64,000 nucleotides of DNA from Mesolinea sp040772305. Its GTDB lineage: Bacteria > Chloroflexota > Anaerolineae > Anaerolineales > Anaerolineaceae. Under the pieces are notes generated by a model. The model saw only the letters and a program-made list of their open reading frames with translations, had not been told where the DNA came from and ran no database searches. Each line of letters begins with the position of its first letter. The stretch's first letter is position 1. Location of the stretch: assembly GCA_040772305.1 (NCBI GenBank), contig JAXGYK010000001.1:682001-746000 (forward strand), in the 5' to 3' direction. Positions 45,087 to 52,672 of this stretch are shown piece by piece. The translations under genes were made by a program, and so were the position numbers.

Positions 45087-45149
45087 ATTGTTTTTTGTTC
45101 AGCGCAATAACAATATCAGTGATACCACTTCCTGCATTATTCTTTTACT

Positions 45150-45179
45150 TCACTGTCCAAGATGTATCGTAAACCAACA
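45150..45179. repeat. IS right terminal inverted repeat
   Basis: 30-bp inverted repeat beginning TCACTGTCCAAG and ending AAACCAACA. It matches the left end in inverted orientation at 25 of 30 positions. Confidence 0.88.
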
Positions 45180-45204
45180 GATTTTTGAAATTTTTCGTGA
45201 TAAT
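45180..45204. repeat. Right 25-bp direct repeat (target duplication)
   Basis: Exact copy of the left repeat at 44089-44113. It lies directly upstream of the -35 box of the tRNA promoter, so the duplication preserves the AT-rich sequence upstream of that promoter. Confidence 0.9.
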
Positions 45205-45208
45205 CGGC

Positions 45209-45236
45209 TTGACACCTTCGGCCAAGAACGTATAAT
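45209..45236 (+). promoter_or_regulatory. Sigma-70 promoter of the tRNA operon
   Basis: TTGACA (45209-45214) and TATAAT (45231-45236) are both consensus with a 16-nt spacer. Transcription would begin at about 45243, a few bases before tRNA-Asn. The AT-rich repeat immediately upstream resembles an UP element. Confidence 0.85.
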
Positions 45237-45249
45237 AATGAATCTGCCT

Positions 45250-45322
45250 TCCCTGGTAGCTCAATCGGCAGAGCGGGCGGCTGTTAACCGCTAGGTTAGA
45301 GGTTCGAGTCCTCTCCGGGGAG
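45250..45322 (+). tRNA. tRNA-Asn (GTT)
   Basis: A 73-nt cloverleaf: acceptor stem TCCCTGG/CCGGGGA (one T-G pair), D-stem GCTC/GAGC, anticodon stem GGCGG/CCGCT around the loop CTGTTAA with anticodon GTT, T-arm AGAGG-TTCGAGT-CCTCT, and discriminator G. No CCA is encoded. It begins just after the consensus promoter. Confidence 0.95.
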
Positions 45323-45344
45323 CTTTCCCTTTACGGGAAAAAGT

Positions 45345-45417
45345 GGTCCTGTAGCTCAATTGGCAGAGCAAGCGCCTCTTAAGCGTTAGGTTCTCAGTTC
45401 GAGTCTGAGCAGGATCA
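45345..45417 (+). tRNA. tRNA-Lys (CTT)
   Basis: A 73-nt cloverleaf: acceptor stem GGTCCTG/CAGGATC, D-stem GCTC/GAGC, anticodon loop CTCTTAA with anticodon CTT, T-arm with the TTCGAGT loop, and discriminator A. No CCA is encoded. It is 22 nt after tRNA-Asn, so both share one transcript. A T-rich stretch follows at once and may help termination. Confidence 0.95.
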
Positions 45418-45504
45418 TTTTTTGTTTTAATCCCCTGTTTTCTGCGTCAATGACCGCCATTGTTTAATAGTCAACGCTAAAATGAGGAAACTCCATCTGG
45501 GGGC

Positions 45505-45717
45505 TTATGTCTTGAAATAAATTGTTTTTGTTTTTTTAAATGCTGCAGCTTCGTCCACCAGTCTAAACCCTCGCTTGCGCACAAAGTCGGCTAACTGCAG
45601 CAGGGCATGATCAAAAGCCTGGTTGCCAAAACTTGCCGTAAGCACACAAGGCGCCATCGTTCCATAGTTGCTTAAAACGCTCCTTTTTGCTTGCAAATTC
45701 ATCCAATACCCTGCCAT
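45505..45717 (-). pseudogene. Fragment of flavodoxin-like (EFR1-type) protein
   Basis: A 70-codon frame whose product includes ASFGNQAFDHALLQLADFVRKRGFRLVDEAAAF. This looks like the ...TTFGNRAYDDALLELKD...ERGFRVIAAAAF... segment of EFR1-family flavodoxin/ferredoxin proteins, from memory. It lacks the flavin-binding N-terminus and the ferredoxin C-terminus and has no Shine-Dalgarno. I read it as the relic of a larger gene next to a tRNA, not a working protein. Confidence 0.45.
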
Positions 45718-45812
45718 TTTTTTGGGTTTGCATATAAAATTAATTCACCGCAAACACAAACCTGCCGTGCCGCTTACTGGCATCGCAGCATAATTCAATA
45801 TAGGAGCGTGTT

Positions 45813-47588
45813 ATGAGAGTAACTGAGTGCAAGGACCGACGCAGGCTCATCGATTGTGCTATGCAGCGCATTCCTCCCGACCTCTGCATCCAGAACGTCC
45901 AGCTGGTCAACGTGATCACCGGCGAGGTCTACCCTGCCAGTGTCGATATTCTGGATGGCATGATCGCGGCAGTGCGCTATGATCATCAGCCCAACCTCAA
46001 CCCCGCAAAAGAAGTCTTTGATGCCAAAGGCGCTTACCTCATCCCTGGCTATATCGATACCCACGTGCACGTTGAAAGCACGATGATGATCCCGGAAAAC
46101 CTCGCGCGCGCGGTCCTGCCTTTTGGCACCACCAGCGTGATGACTGACCCCCACGAGATCGCCAACGTGATGGGTATGGATGGGGTCAAATTCATGGTGG
46201 AAAACGGCCGTCATACTCCTTTGCGCCATTTTGTCCTCGCGCCTTCCTGTGTGCCCTCGGTACCAGCCTTGGAGGGGGCGGGCGCCAGTTTCACCGCCGC
46301 TGAGATCGAGCAACTGCTCGATCTGGATGGCGTCATTGGCATCGCGGAACTGATGGACTACGTCAACATCATCAATAACGAGGCCCGCATGCATGACATC
46401 GTTACCATGGGCCACGAAAAAGGCACCTTCCTGCAAGGTCATGCACCCGCTTTGGAGGGGAAGAAACTGCAAGCCTATCTTTGCGCCGGCCCCGTCAGCG
46501 ACCACGAAGCCCGCACGGGCGAGGAGTGTGTGGAAAAGCTGCGCAATGGCATGCATATCAACCTCAAGGCGTCTTCGCTGACCAACTTCCTCAAAGAGTG
46601 CCTGGAAAGCGTCAACAAGCTCAGCTACCGCGAGAACGTTTCCATCTGCACCGATGATCTCAATGCCCGCGATATCCAGGTGACCGGGCACATCAACCGG
46701 GTCGTGCGCATGGCCATCGAATACGGCGCGCCGCCTATCGATGCGATCCGCATGGCCACCTATAACGCTGCCCGCGAATATGGTATCACGGACCTGGGTG
46801 CCGTTGCTCCCGGCTTCACTGCCGACTTGCAGATTGTTCCTGCCCTGGACGGCAGCCCGGCCACTGCTGTATTCATCAGCGGCAAGCTTGTGGCCCAGGA
46901 TGGCCAATGTCTGGTCGCCAGCGCACAGGATGGCCCTGCGTTGAGCTTCCCTAACACGATGAACATCACCCAGCTTAAGTCCCAGGACGACCTGCTCTTA
47001 CGCGCGCAGCAAGGCAGCGCGGACAAGGTGCGCGTCAATGTGGTGCAAAGCAAACACAAAGGCGGCCCCTTCAATGGCGTTGAAGTGGAGGAGCTGCCGG
47101 TGGTGGATGGCCTGGTCAGCATTGCGCACGACCCCAATCTGGCCTACGCGGCGGTCTTCAACCGCTATGGCCGTCCAGATGCAACGATTGCAGTCATCCG
47201 CAATTTTGGCATTACGGATGGCGCGGTTGCCTCCACCGTTTCCCACGACTCACATAACCTCATCATGGTCTACCGTGACCCTGCCGATGCCTGGCTCCTG
47301 GCACAGGACCTCATCGCTTGCGGCGGCGGCATGGGCGTTTACCGGGCTGGCCAGCGCCTGGCCCTGCTGGAGCTGCCGGTAGCGGGTTTAATGTCCCTGC
47401 ATCCTGTTGCGCAACTCGCGCCCGAAATTGAGGTTTTAGATAATGCGCTCAAAGCAGTCTGCAATGGCGTAAGCACCTATCACAAGCTGCTCACGATGGC
47501 TCTGGTGGTTTTGCCGGGGGTACTGCTTTCTGACCGGGGCATCGTACATGGCCCCTCCCAAACATTCATACCTGTTTTTGCAGGATGA
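45813..47588 (+). CDS. ade: Adenine deaminase
   Basis: A 591-residue amidohydrolase converting adenine to hypoxanthine. The metal motif GYIDTHVHVESTM is about residues 80-92, and the late STVSHDSHN stretch is characteristic of Ade. ATAGGAGCG precedes the ATG. The NCS2 permease gene follows 26 nt later, so uptake of a purine and its deamination are coupled in one operon. The base composition and codon use are markedly more GC-rich than in the genes to the left. Confidence 0.93.
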   Translation: MRVTECKDRRRLIDCAMQRIPPDLCIQNVQLVNVITGEVYPASVDILDGMIAAVRYDHQPNLNPAKEVFDAKGAYLIPGYIDTHVHVESTMMIPENLARAVLPFGTTSVMTDPHEIANVMGMDGVKFMVENGRHTPLRHFVLAPSCVPSVPALEGAGASFTAAEIEQLLDLDGVIGIAELMDYVNIINNEARMHDIVTMGHEKGTFLQGHAPALEGKKLQAYLCAGPVSDHEARTGEECVEKLRNGMHINLKASSLTNFLKECLESVNKLSYRENVSICTDDLNARDIQVTGHINRVVRMAIEYGAPPIDAIRMATYNAAREYGITDLGAVAPGFTADLQIVPALDGSPATAVFISGKLVAQDGQCLVASAQDGPALSFPNTMNITQLKSQDDLLLRAQQGSADKVRVNVVQSKHKGGPFNGVEVEELPVVDGLVSIAHDPNLAYAAVFNRYGRPDATIAVIRNFGITDGAVASTVSHDSHNLIMVYRDPADAWLLAQDLIACGGGMGVYRAGQRLALLELPVAGLMSLHPVAQLAPEIEVLDNALKAVCNGVSTYHKLLTMALVVLPGVLLSDRGIVHGPSQTFIPVFAG

Positions 47589-47614
47589 TGGAAATTAATT
47601 ATTAGGAGTTTATT

Positions 47615-48949
47615 ATGCAGGCAAAGTTAAGTCGTTTCTGGGAGCTCGAAAAGCATGGCACCAATCCCCGCACTGAACTTATCGCGGGCGTCACCACCTT
47701 TGCCACCATGGCATATATCCTGGTGGTCCAGCCCAACATGATGGCCGATGCCGGCATGAACGCTCACGGCGTGATGCTGGCTACAGCGCTCATGAGCGCT
47801 GTTTTCACCCTTGTTTCTGCGTTTTATTCCAAAATGCCCTTCGCTCTCGCCCCGGGCATGGGCTCGAACGCCATTATGGCTTACAACCTGGTGGCTGCCG
47901 GCCATGCCAGCTGGCAGGTGGGTGTGGCCATGTTCATTGTCACGGGCATTGTCCTGGCGCTGCTTACCGTGATAGGTATCCGCGAGGATATGATCAAGGT
48001 CATGCCGCGCAACATCAAGATAGGCATCGGCGCGGCTGTGGGTGTGATGATTGCCCGTTTGGGCGTCAAGAACTGCGGCCTGGTCAAACCCGATTTCTCC
48101 GGCGTGGGCGATTTTTCGGAGCCGCGCGTGCAGTTGGCTCTCATTGGTCTGCTTATCGTTCTGATCCTCAACTTCATCCAATTCGAGAAAGATGGAAAGG
48201 TATTCAAAGTACGCGGCGCCATGCTCATCAGCATCCTGCTCACCACCCTGATCGGTATCCCCATGGGTGTGGTCAAGGTACCCGCCTCCATCTTCAGCGT
48301 GAACTTCAATTCGCTCAAAGAGGTTGCCTTCCAGCCCGATCTGCGCGGCGTTTTTACTCTGGAAATGCTCCCCTTCCTGGCTTTCTTCCTCTTTAGCGAC
48401 TTCTTCTCCACCATGGGCACAGCCCTGGGCCTGGCCGGCAAGGCCGAACTGCTGGATAAAGACGGCAACCTGCCCGGTATCCAAAGGGTGTTCATGACCG
48501 ATGCCATTGGTACCGCAGTAGGCGGAGTCTTCGGTATTACCAACGTGCAAACCTATGTTGAGTCCGCTGCGGGCATCGAGGCTGGCGGCCGTACTGGCAT
48601 GACCGCCTTCTTCACCGCCCTGATGTTCATCGTGGCGATCTTCTTTGCCCCGCTCTTTATGATGATCCCCAGCGCCGCCACTTCTCCGGTGCTTCTGCTC
48701 CTCGGTTGTTCCATGCTTCAGGTGCTCAAGAATGTGGATTTCAGCACCGAAGAATGGATTCCCCTGGCGCTGATGATCCTCATCACCGCCTTTACCGGCG
48801 ATTTTGTGCTCGGCACCGCTGTGGGCGTGGTCTCGGCTGTGCTTATCGCCATCTTCGCCTCCGTTTTCACCAAGGACCGCAGCCGCATGCCCTCCTGGGG
48901 CACCATCGTTATGGCCCTGGTCATGTCGATCAAGTTCTTCGTTCTTTAA
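47615..48949 (+). CDS. NCS2 family purine permease (AzgA/PbuG type)
   Basis: A 444-residue permease with about twelve to fourteen helices. Signature segments are the N-terminal ELIAGVTTFATMAYILVVQPNMM and LFSDFFSTMGTALGLAGKA, found in the AzgA/PbuG hypoxanthine-guanine-adenine group. The adjacent ade gene supports adenine or hypoxanthine as substrate. TAGGAG lies 7 nt before the ATG. A strong terminator ends the operon. Like ade, it is GC-rich compared with the surrounding genes. Confidence 0.92.
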   Translation: MQAKLSRFWELEKHGTNPRTELIAGVTTFATMAYILVVQPNMMADAGMNAHGVMLATALMSAVFTLVSAFYSKMPFALAPGMGSNAIMAYNLVAAGHASWQVGVAMFIVTGIVLALLTVIGIREDMIKVMPRNIKIGIGAAVGVMIARLGVKNCGLVKPDFSGVGDFSEPRVQLALIGLLIVLILNFIQFEKDGKVFKVRGAMLISILLTTLIGIPMGVVKVPASIFSVNFNSLKEVAFQPDLRGVFTLEMLPFLAFFLFSDFFSTMGTALGLAGKAELLDKDGNLPGIQRVFMTDAIGTAVGGVFGITNVQTYVESAAGIEAGGRTGMTAFFTALMFIVAIFFAPLFMMIPSAATSPVLLLLGCSMLQVLKNVDFSTEEWIPLALMILITAFTGDFVLGTAVGVVSAVLIAIFASVFTKDRSRMPSWGTIVMALVMSIKFFVL

Positions 48950-48963
48950 ACACTCTATTAATT

Positions 48964-49002
48964 AGCAGACCGGCCTTGTTGAGTGGCCGGTCTGCTCTTT
49001 TA
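48964..49002 (+). terminator. Intrinsic terminator of ade-NCS2 operon
   Basis: Perfect 12-bp stem AGCAGACCGGCC/GGCCGGTCTGCT with a 9-nt loop, followed by CTTTTA. Confidence 0.9.
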
Positions 49003-49084
49003 TGCCTTATTTTTCCAGCCCTTACGGGCATTTTCTCTAGCCTCTCGGGTATATCATTCCAGACTACTTGAGGAGGTTAACCCT

Positions 49085-49144
49085 ATGAGCAAGACAGGTG
49101 TCGTCAAGCCCCCAAGAGGCAATCAAATACATTGCAAAAACTGA
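49085..49144 (+). pseudogene. Possible 5' remnant of a urocanate hydratase (hutU) gene
   Basis: A GAGGAGG ribosome-binding site precedes an ATG that encodes MSKTGVVKPPRGNQIHCKN then TGA. The end, V-x-PPRGN-x-x-x-CKN, resembles the start of HutU proteins (as in RAPRG...CK(G/N)W). The expected Trp codon TGG is TGA here, and the next bases do not continue a HutU frame. The gene then meets the 3' end of the Fe-ADH gene. I read it as the stump of a deleted hutU that kept its translation start. A short leader peptide is the alternative. Confidence 0.35.
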
Positions 49145-49171
49145 CCTTCAGGCTTCTTGCCCTCAGCCAGT

Positions 49172-50269
49172 TTATTGCAGTCTTAAATATAAGGCGCGCA
49201 GCTTCTCTTTGTCCATTCTTACAGGGTTGTTGAGCATATTGGGATGCATGCTGGCTTCTACCAGGTCGTCCAGGTCTTCCAGTTTTATCCCAGCTTCAGC
49301 CAGACTTGTTCGCATACCCATATATTTCTTTAAGCGGCGAATTTCATGGGTCATCGCTAGGGTGTTGAGGAAGCCGCAGTATCGTGCCAGGCTTTCCAGT
49401 CTGGCGTCATTGTTTATCTCAGTAAAGAGATCCAAGGTAAAGGCGCAGGCTTCGCCGTGGGGCAAACCATAATGATTGGTAAGCGGATAGGAGCAAGCAT
49501 GGCTCCCGGCGGTTTTGGGATGCGAAAAAGCGATGCCTGCCAAAAGGGAGGCCTCGCACATTTTTTCCCGTGCCTCAATGTTATCAGGATGATCGTAGGC
49601 CTTTTCCAGATAGGCGAAGACCAACTTGGCTGCCTGCAGAGCGGCAGCATCACAGATAGGCTGGTGATGGATGCTCCAGTATCCTTCCAGTGCGTGTGCC
49701 AATACGTCCAAACCCGTTGAGGCTGTGGTGTACGGAGGAACGGTGAGGGTGAGAAGCGGATCAATCACTGCCATTTTGGCAAAAAAGAGCGGACTGGCCA
49801 GCGGCGCTTTGATGCCCTTCTCATGATCACTGAGAACACTGACATTGGTTACTTCACTGCCCGTGCCTGCGGTTGTGGGAATAGCAATCAGAGGGATCTT
49901 TTTTTGCGGTAAGGGGCGGCCTTCCGAATGGTAATGGCGGGCAGGGTATCGGTCTTGCGAAATCACGCTGGCAGCTTTAGCCAGGTCAATTGCACTTCCG
50001 CCGCCCAGGGCAATTAAAAAGCTCGGGCGCTTTTCTCGAATCAGTGCACAGCAACGATCTACTTCGCTTAGGTCGGGGTTCGGTGAAAGATCGTCAAAAA
50101 TCGCATTAACCAGCCCTGGAACCTGCCCAACCATTGCTTCGGCTTTGTTCTTCAAAAATGGATCGCAGACTAAAACTGCCGTACCCAGCTCCTTCAAATC
50201 CTGAAGACAGTTCTCGGCGCATCCTTGCCCAAATACCAGTTTAACTGGCAGATTAAATTCCCAATTCAT
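49172..50269 (-). CDS. Iron-containing alcohol dehydrogenase
   Basis: A 365-residue group III alcohol dehydrogenase. The NAD-binding GGGSAIDLAKA is at about 93-103, and metal ligands lie in DVLAHALEGY and SHPKTAGSHACSYPLTNHYGLPHGEAC. Such enzymes reduce aldehydes or oxidise alcohols with Fe2+ or Zn2+; the substrate is unknown. Phosphonoacetaldehyde reductases share this kind of C-terminus, but no phosphonate genes are adjacent. AAAGGCAG precedes the ATG. It is followed on the plus strand by the hutU-like remnant. Confidence 0.9.
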   Translation of the reverse strand: MNWEFNLPVKLVFGQGCAENCLQDLKELGTAVLVCDPFLKNKAEAMVGQVPGLVNAIFDDLSPNPDLSEVDRCCALIREKRPSFLIALGGGSAIDLAKAASVISQDRYPARHYHSEGRPLPQKKIPLIAIPTTAGTGSEVTNVSVLSDHEKGIKAPLASPLFFAKMAVIDPLLTLTVPPYTTASTGLDVLAHALEGYWSIHHQPICDAAALQAAKLVFAYLEKAYDHPDNIEAREKMCEASLLAGIAFSHPKTAGSHACSYPLTNHYGLPHGEACAFTLDLFTEINNDARLESLARYCGFLNTLAMTHEIRRLKKYMGMRTSLAEAGIKLEDLDDLVEASMHPNMLNNPVRMDKEKLRALYLRLQ

Positions 50270-50332
50270 AAGTTCTGCCTTTCATTATTACGCCTGCTCT
50301 CGAGGAGCAAACAGTTTCCCAATCCAATAATG

Positions 50333-51085
50333 CTAAATTCCCAGCAGTGCCTTGCCATTTTGAAGCACCATGAAGATGCCGATAGCAACCAGGGCCAGGT
50401 TCACGATCTTTGTAAACAGCTGCTCATTGATTTTCTTCGATAAGAAAGCGCCTGTCGTAATGCCCGAAGCCCATCCGGCAAATGCAACCGCCGCAAAACC
50501 GGAAAGATCGCCCAGCAGATTTGTGCGCCAGCGAACGCCTAAAAGCAAGGTGTTCATCGTAAGCCATACGGCAAAAAGCGTCGCTAAAAACTGGTCTTTC
50601 CTGGGTAATGCTGCTTTTGCATAAACGATAACGAGGGGCCCTCCGGTGCCAAAAGCACCTTGCATAATCCCGCCCGCAAAAAGACAGAGCTTCAGCCACA
50701 AGGGATGCGCTTCAGCTTTTGGCTTTGCATCGGCATTCTCCTTCCTGCGCAGCAGAGCTGAAAGCCCAACCAAGAGCGTAAAGAGTCCCAGCGCCAGCTT
50801 TAAGGCTGCCTGGGGCAAGCTCTCGCTCAGGTATAGTCCCAGGGGTGTGCCTATGCCAGCATAGAGCATAATGCGCCCGTATTCCTTCCATACCAGGTCC
50901 TTGGGTTTGCGCAGCAAATGAACCAGTCCCAGGAGGCCGCTGGTGATTAATGCCAATGTGACTGCGCTTTGAAGGCCTATCATGGAGCTAAGCAAGGCTA
51001 CCGAAGTGATCGCGCCTCCAAATCCAATCATGCTCTCGATGGTATAAGAGACAAGCAGAATCAGAAAGATGATTAGAGAGGTCAT
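50333..51085 (-). CDS. TSUP/TauE-SafE family anion exporter
   Basis: A 250-residue membrane protein with about eight helices. The N-terminal MIGFGGAITSVALLSS and the central MQGAFGTGGPLVIVYAKA are the two repeat signatures of TSUP proteins. Family members export sulfite, sulfoacetate or other organic anions; the substrate here is unknown. No good ribosome-binding site is seen. The gene is on the same strand as the Fe-ADH gene, about 60 nt before it. Confidence 0.88.
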   Translation of the reverse strand: MTSLIIFLILLVSYTIESMIGFGGAITSVALLSSMIGLQSAVTLALITSGLLGLVHLLRKPKDLVWKEYGRIMLYAGIGTPLGLYLSESLPQAALKLALGLFTLLVGLSALLRRKENADAKPKAEAHPLWLKLCLFAGGIMQGAFGTGGPLVIVYAKAALPRKDQFLATLFAVWLTMNTLLLGVRWRTNLLGDLSGFAAVAFAGWASGITTGAFLSKKINEQLFTKIVNLALVAIGIFMVLQNGKALLGI

Positions 51086-51227
51086 AGTTTCAGGTTTTCC
51101 AGGGTCTTTTAGTTTGCTCTTTGCCGGAAGGCGCTCAGGACGCCATTATAACCTGCCCTTATTCTTAACCGGGCGCATTCAACAAGGCTTTTTTAGCCAG
51201 CCCGGCGGCCCAGACCTTCGTTAATGA

Positions 51228-51233
51228 TAGGAT
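51228..51233 (+). promoter_or_regulatory. Extended -10 box for leaderless start (methyltransferase)
   Basis: TGA-TAGGAT ends 7 nt before the ATG at 51241, with no Shine-Dalgarno between. The hexamer is weaker than the others. Confidence 0.35.
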
Positions 51234-51240
51234 TGAACTT

Positions 51241-51888
51241 ATGTCAGCAAATCATTATGAGATTCTTGGCCCCGAAGGTTTTGATGCCTGGGCTCCGCAA
51301 TACGATGATGACCTTGCAGCTTGCGATGGCAAGGACGAATATCCCTTTGCGGGCTATTCCCGTGTTCAGGAGGGCATCCTTTCACAAGCCTTAACCCGCG
51401 ATTCCGGCGAGGTGCTGGACCTGGGCCTTGGTACTGGGCTGCTCAGCCAAAGACTCGCAGCTGCTGGCTTCCGCGTCACGGGAGTGGATTTTTCGCAGGA
51501 GATGCTGAATTTGGCTGCCAGGCGTTTACCTGATTCTCGCCTGATCCATGCTGATTTCAGCACTGGATTGCCGGCAGAGCTTGCTGATACGAGTTTTGAT
51601 CTGATTATCAGCAGTTATGCCTTCCACCATATTCCCCGCGAGCGCAAACTGGCTTCTCTTCAAGAGCTTCTGGAGCATCTCAAACCGCATGGCCTGATCT
51701 TGATTGGTGATATCGCTTTTAAGAATCGCGCCTTGTCAGAGGCTTGTCGCGATAACTGCGCCGGTAGCTGGGATGACACAGAGGACTATCTGGTCTATGA
51801 GGAACTGACTCCCTTTTTCCGGGAAGGTCAGTTGAACTTTACGGCATACTCCTTTTGTGCCGGCGTATTCAGCCTGCAGCATCCCTGA
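51241..51888 (+). CDS. Class I SAM-dependent methyltransferase
   Basis: A 215-residue Rossmann-fold methyltransferase. Motif I is VLDLGLGTGLLSQRLA (about 57-72), followed by GVDFS, and a later DLIISSYAFHHIPRERK resembles the substrate-proximal region of UbiE/COQ5-type proteins. The substrate is not predictable. A TAGGAT sequence lies 7 nt before the ATG and no Shine-Dalgarno is visible, so the start may be leaderless. It runs in the same direction as the flavodoxin and radical-SAM genes. Confidence 0.85.
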   Translation: MSANHYEILGPEGFDAWAPQYDDDLAACDGKDEYPFAGYSRVQEGILSQALTRDSGEVLDLGLGTGLLSQRLAAAGFRVTGVDFSQEMLNLAARRLPDSRLIHADFSTGLPAELADTSFDLIISSYAFHHIPRERKLASLQELLEHLKPHGLILIGDIAFKNRALSEACRDNCAGSWDDTEDYLVYEELTPFFREGQLNFTAYSFCAGVFSLQHP

Positions 51889-51966
51889 ACCTTGTGCCGC
51901 TGCCTCTCCACTCAAATAGAACTCATTTCACTCTCATTACACCCTCATCTCCCGATGCAGATGGAT

Positions 51967-51972
51967 TAAACT
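51967..51972 (+). promoter_or_regulatory. -10 box for leaderless flavodoxin start
   Basis: TAAACT ends 6 nt before the ATG at 51979 with no Shine-Dalgarno between. Confidence 0.45.
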
Positions 51973-51978
51973 TATTCC

Positions 51979-52521
51979 ATGCCTAAGAAAATGCTAAAAA
52001 TCGTCGTTGTCTATAGTTCCAAAACCGGTCTAACCGAAAAATATGCCCGCTGGATCGCGGAAGACCTGCATGCTCCCTTCTTCCAACTGGATCAGATTGA
52101 TCAGGAAACTCTGGATTCCGCAGCGCTGGTCGTCTACGGCGGCGGGCTCTATGCCGGTGTAATCCACGGTTTACACAATCTTAAAAAGCGCCTGAGTAAG
52201 GAGATTCCCGTCCGGCGGCTGATCGTTTTTGCGACCGGGGCGTCTCCGGTCAGCCCCGAGTACGCCCAGAGCATACGTAATAACAATTTTTCCGTCCCGG
52301 AACAGAAACAAGTTCCTTTCTTTTATTTTCAGGGGGGGATCATCTACGAGCGTATGAAAGCAGGTGACCGTTTTTTGATGCGTCTTTTTAATGGAATGCT
52401 CTGGATCAAAAAGCTGGTAAAAGGTGGTCAGGGGCCAGCGCCCAAGGCTGTTTCGGCCGATTTATGTGATCGGGCAGCAATTGCTCCACTTTTGGCGCAG
52501 GCGCGCAAATGGAGACGCTGA
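51979..52521 (+). CDS. Flavodoxin domain protein (HemG-like)
   Basis: A 180-residue flavodoxin-fold protein. The FMN phosphate loop is VYSSKTGLTEKYA at about 11-23, and VVYGGGLYAGVIHG is the second FMN loop. Flavodoxin proteins of this length that lack a fused domain include menaquinone-dependent protoporphyrinogen oxidase (HemG), but no heme genes are beside it. The ATG follows TAAACT by 6 nt with no ribosome-binding site, predicting a leaderless mRNA. The radical SAM gene starts about 150 nt later. Confidence 0.82.
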   Translation: MPKKMLKIVVVYSSKTGLTEKYARWIAEDLHAPFFQLDQIDQETLDSAALVVYGGGLYAGVIHGLHNLKKRLSKEIPVRRLIVFATGASPVSPEYAQSIRNNNFSVPEQKQVPFFYFQGGIIYERMKAGDRFLMRLFNGMLWIKKLVKGGQGPAPKAVSADLCDRAAIAPLLAQARKWRR

Positions 52522-52660
52522 GATAATCAAAAGTATAGGTAGAACGCAGGCAGCAAAATCCGCGCTATTGAAAGCAGTGTGTACAAGGGAGCAGTTTGGG
52601 GTACAGAGCTCTGTGTTTAATCCAGGGGTTTGCTTGCCTCTTAAACGAGCTTCCAGCTGA

Positions 52661-52666
52661 TAAAAT
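52661..52666 (+). promoter_or_regulatory. Extended -10 box for leaderless GTG start (radical SAM gene)
   Basis: TGA-TAAAAT ends 6 nt before the GTG at 52673; there is no Shine-Dalgarno. Confidence 0.45.
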
Positions 52667-52672
52667 ACTCTT

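Larger units (their letters stand above)
44114..45179 (-). mobile_element. IS481-like insertion sequence
   Basis: A complete 1066-bp element carrying one transposase gene. The ends are TGTTGGTTT on the left and AAACCAACA on the right, that is TGT...ACA. The inverted repeats are 30 bp (44114-44143 and 45150-45179) and match at 25 of 30 positions. They are flanked by perfect 25-bp direct repeats. The intact gene and exact duplication indicate a recent insertion that is likely still functional. Confidence 0.9.

Noticed and set aside
45418..45812. tRNA-Lys 3'-end duplication as an integration attachment site
   Set aside because: I found no copy of the tRNA-Lys 3' end near 49000-49200, the far side of the ade operon, so integrase-mediated entry is not supported.
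45795..46907. A 370-codon minus-strand frame across ade
   Set aside because: Ade is well supported on the plus strand; the antisense frame is a by-product of the GC-rich third codon positions.
47627..48550. A 307-codon minus-strand frame across the NCS2 permease
   Set aside because: The plus-strand frame is a clear polytopic transporter with family motifs, so the antisense frame is spurious.
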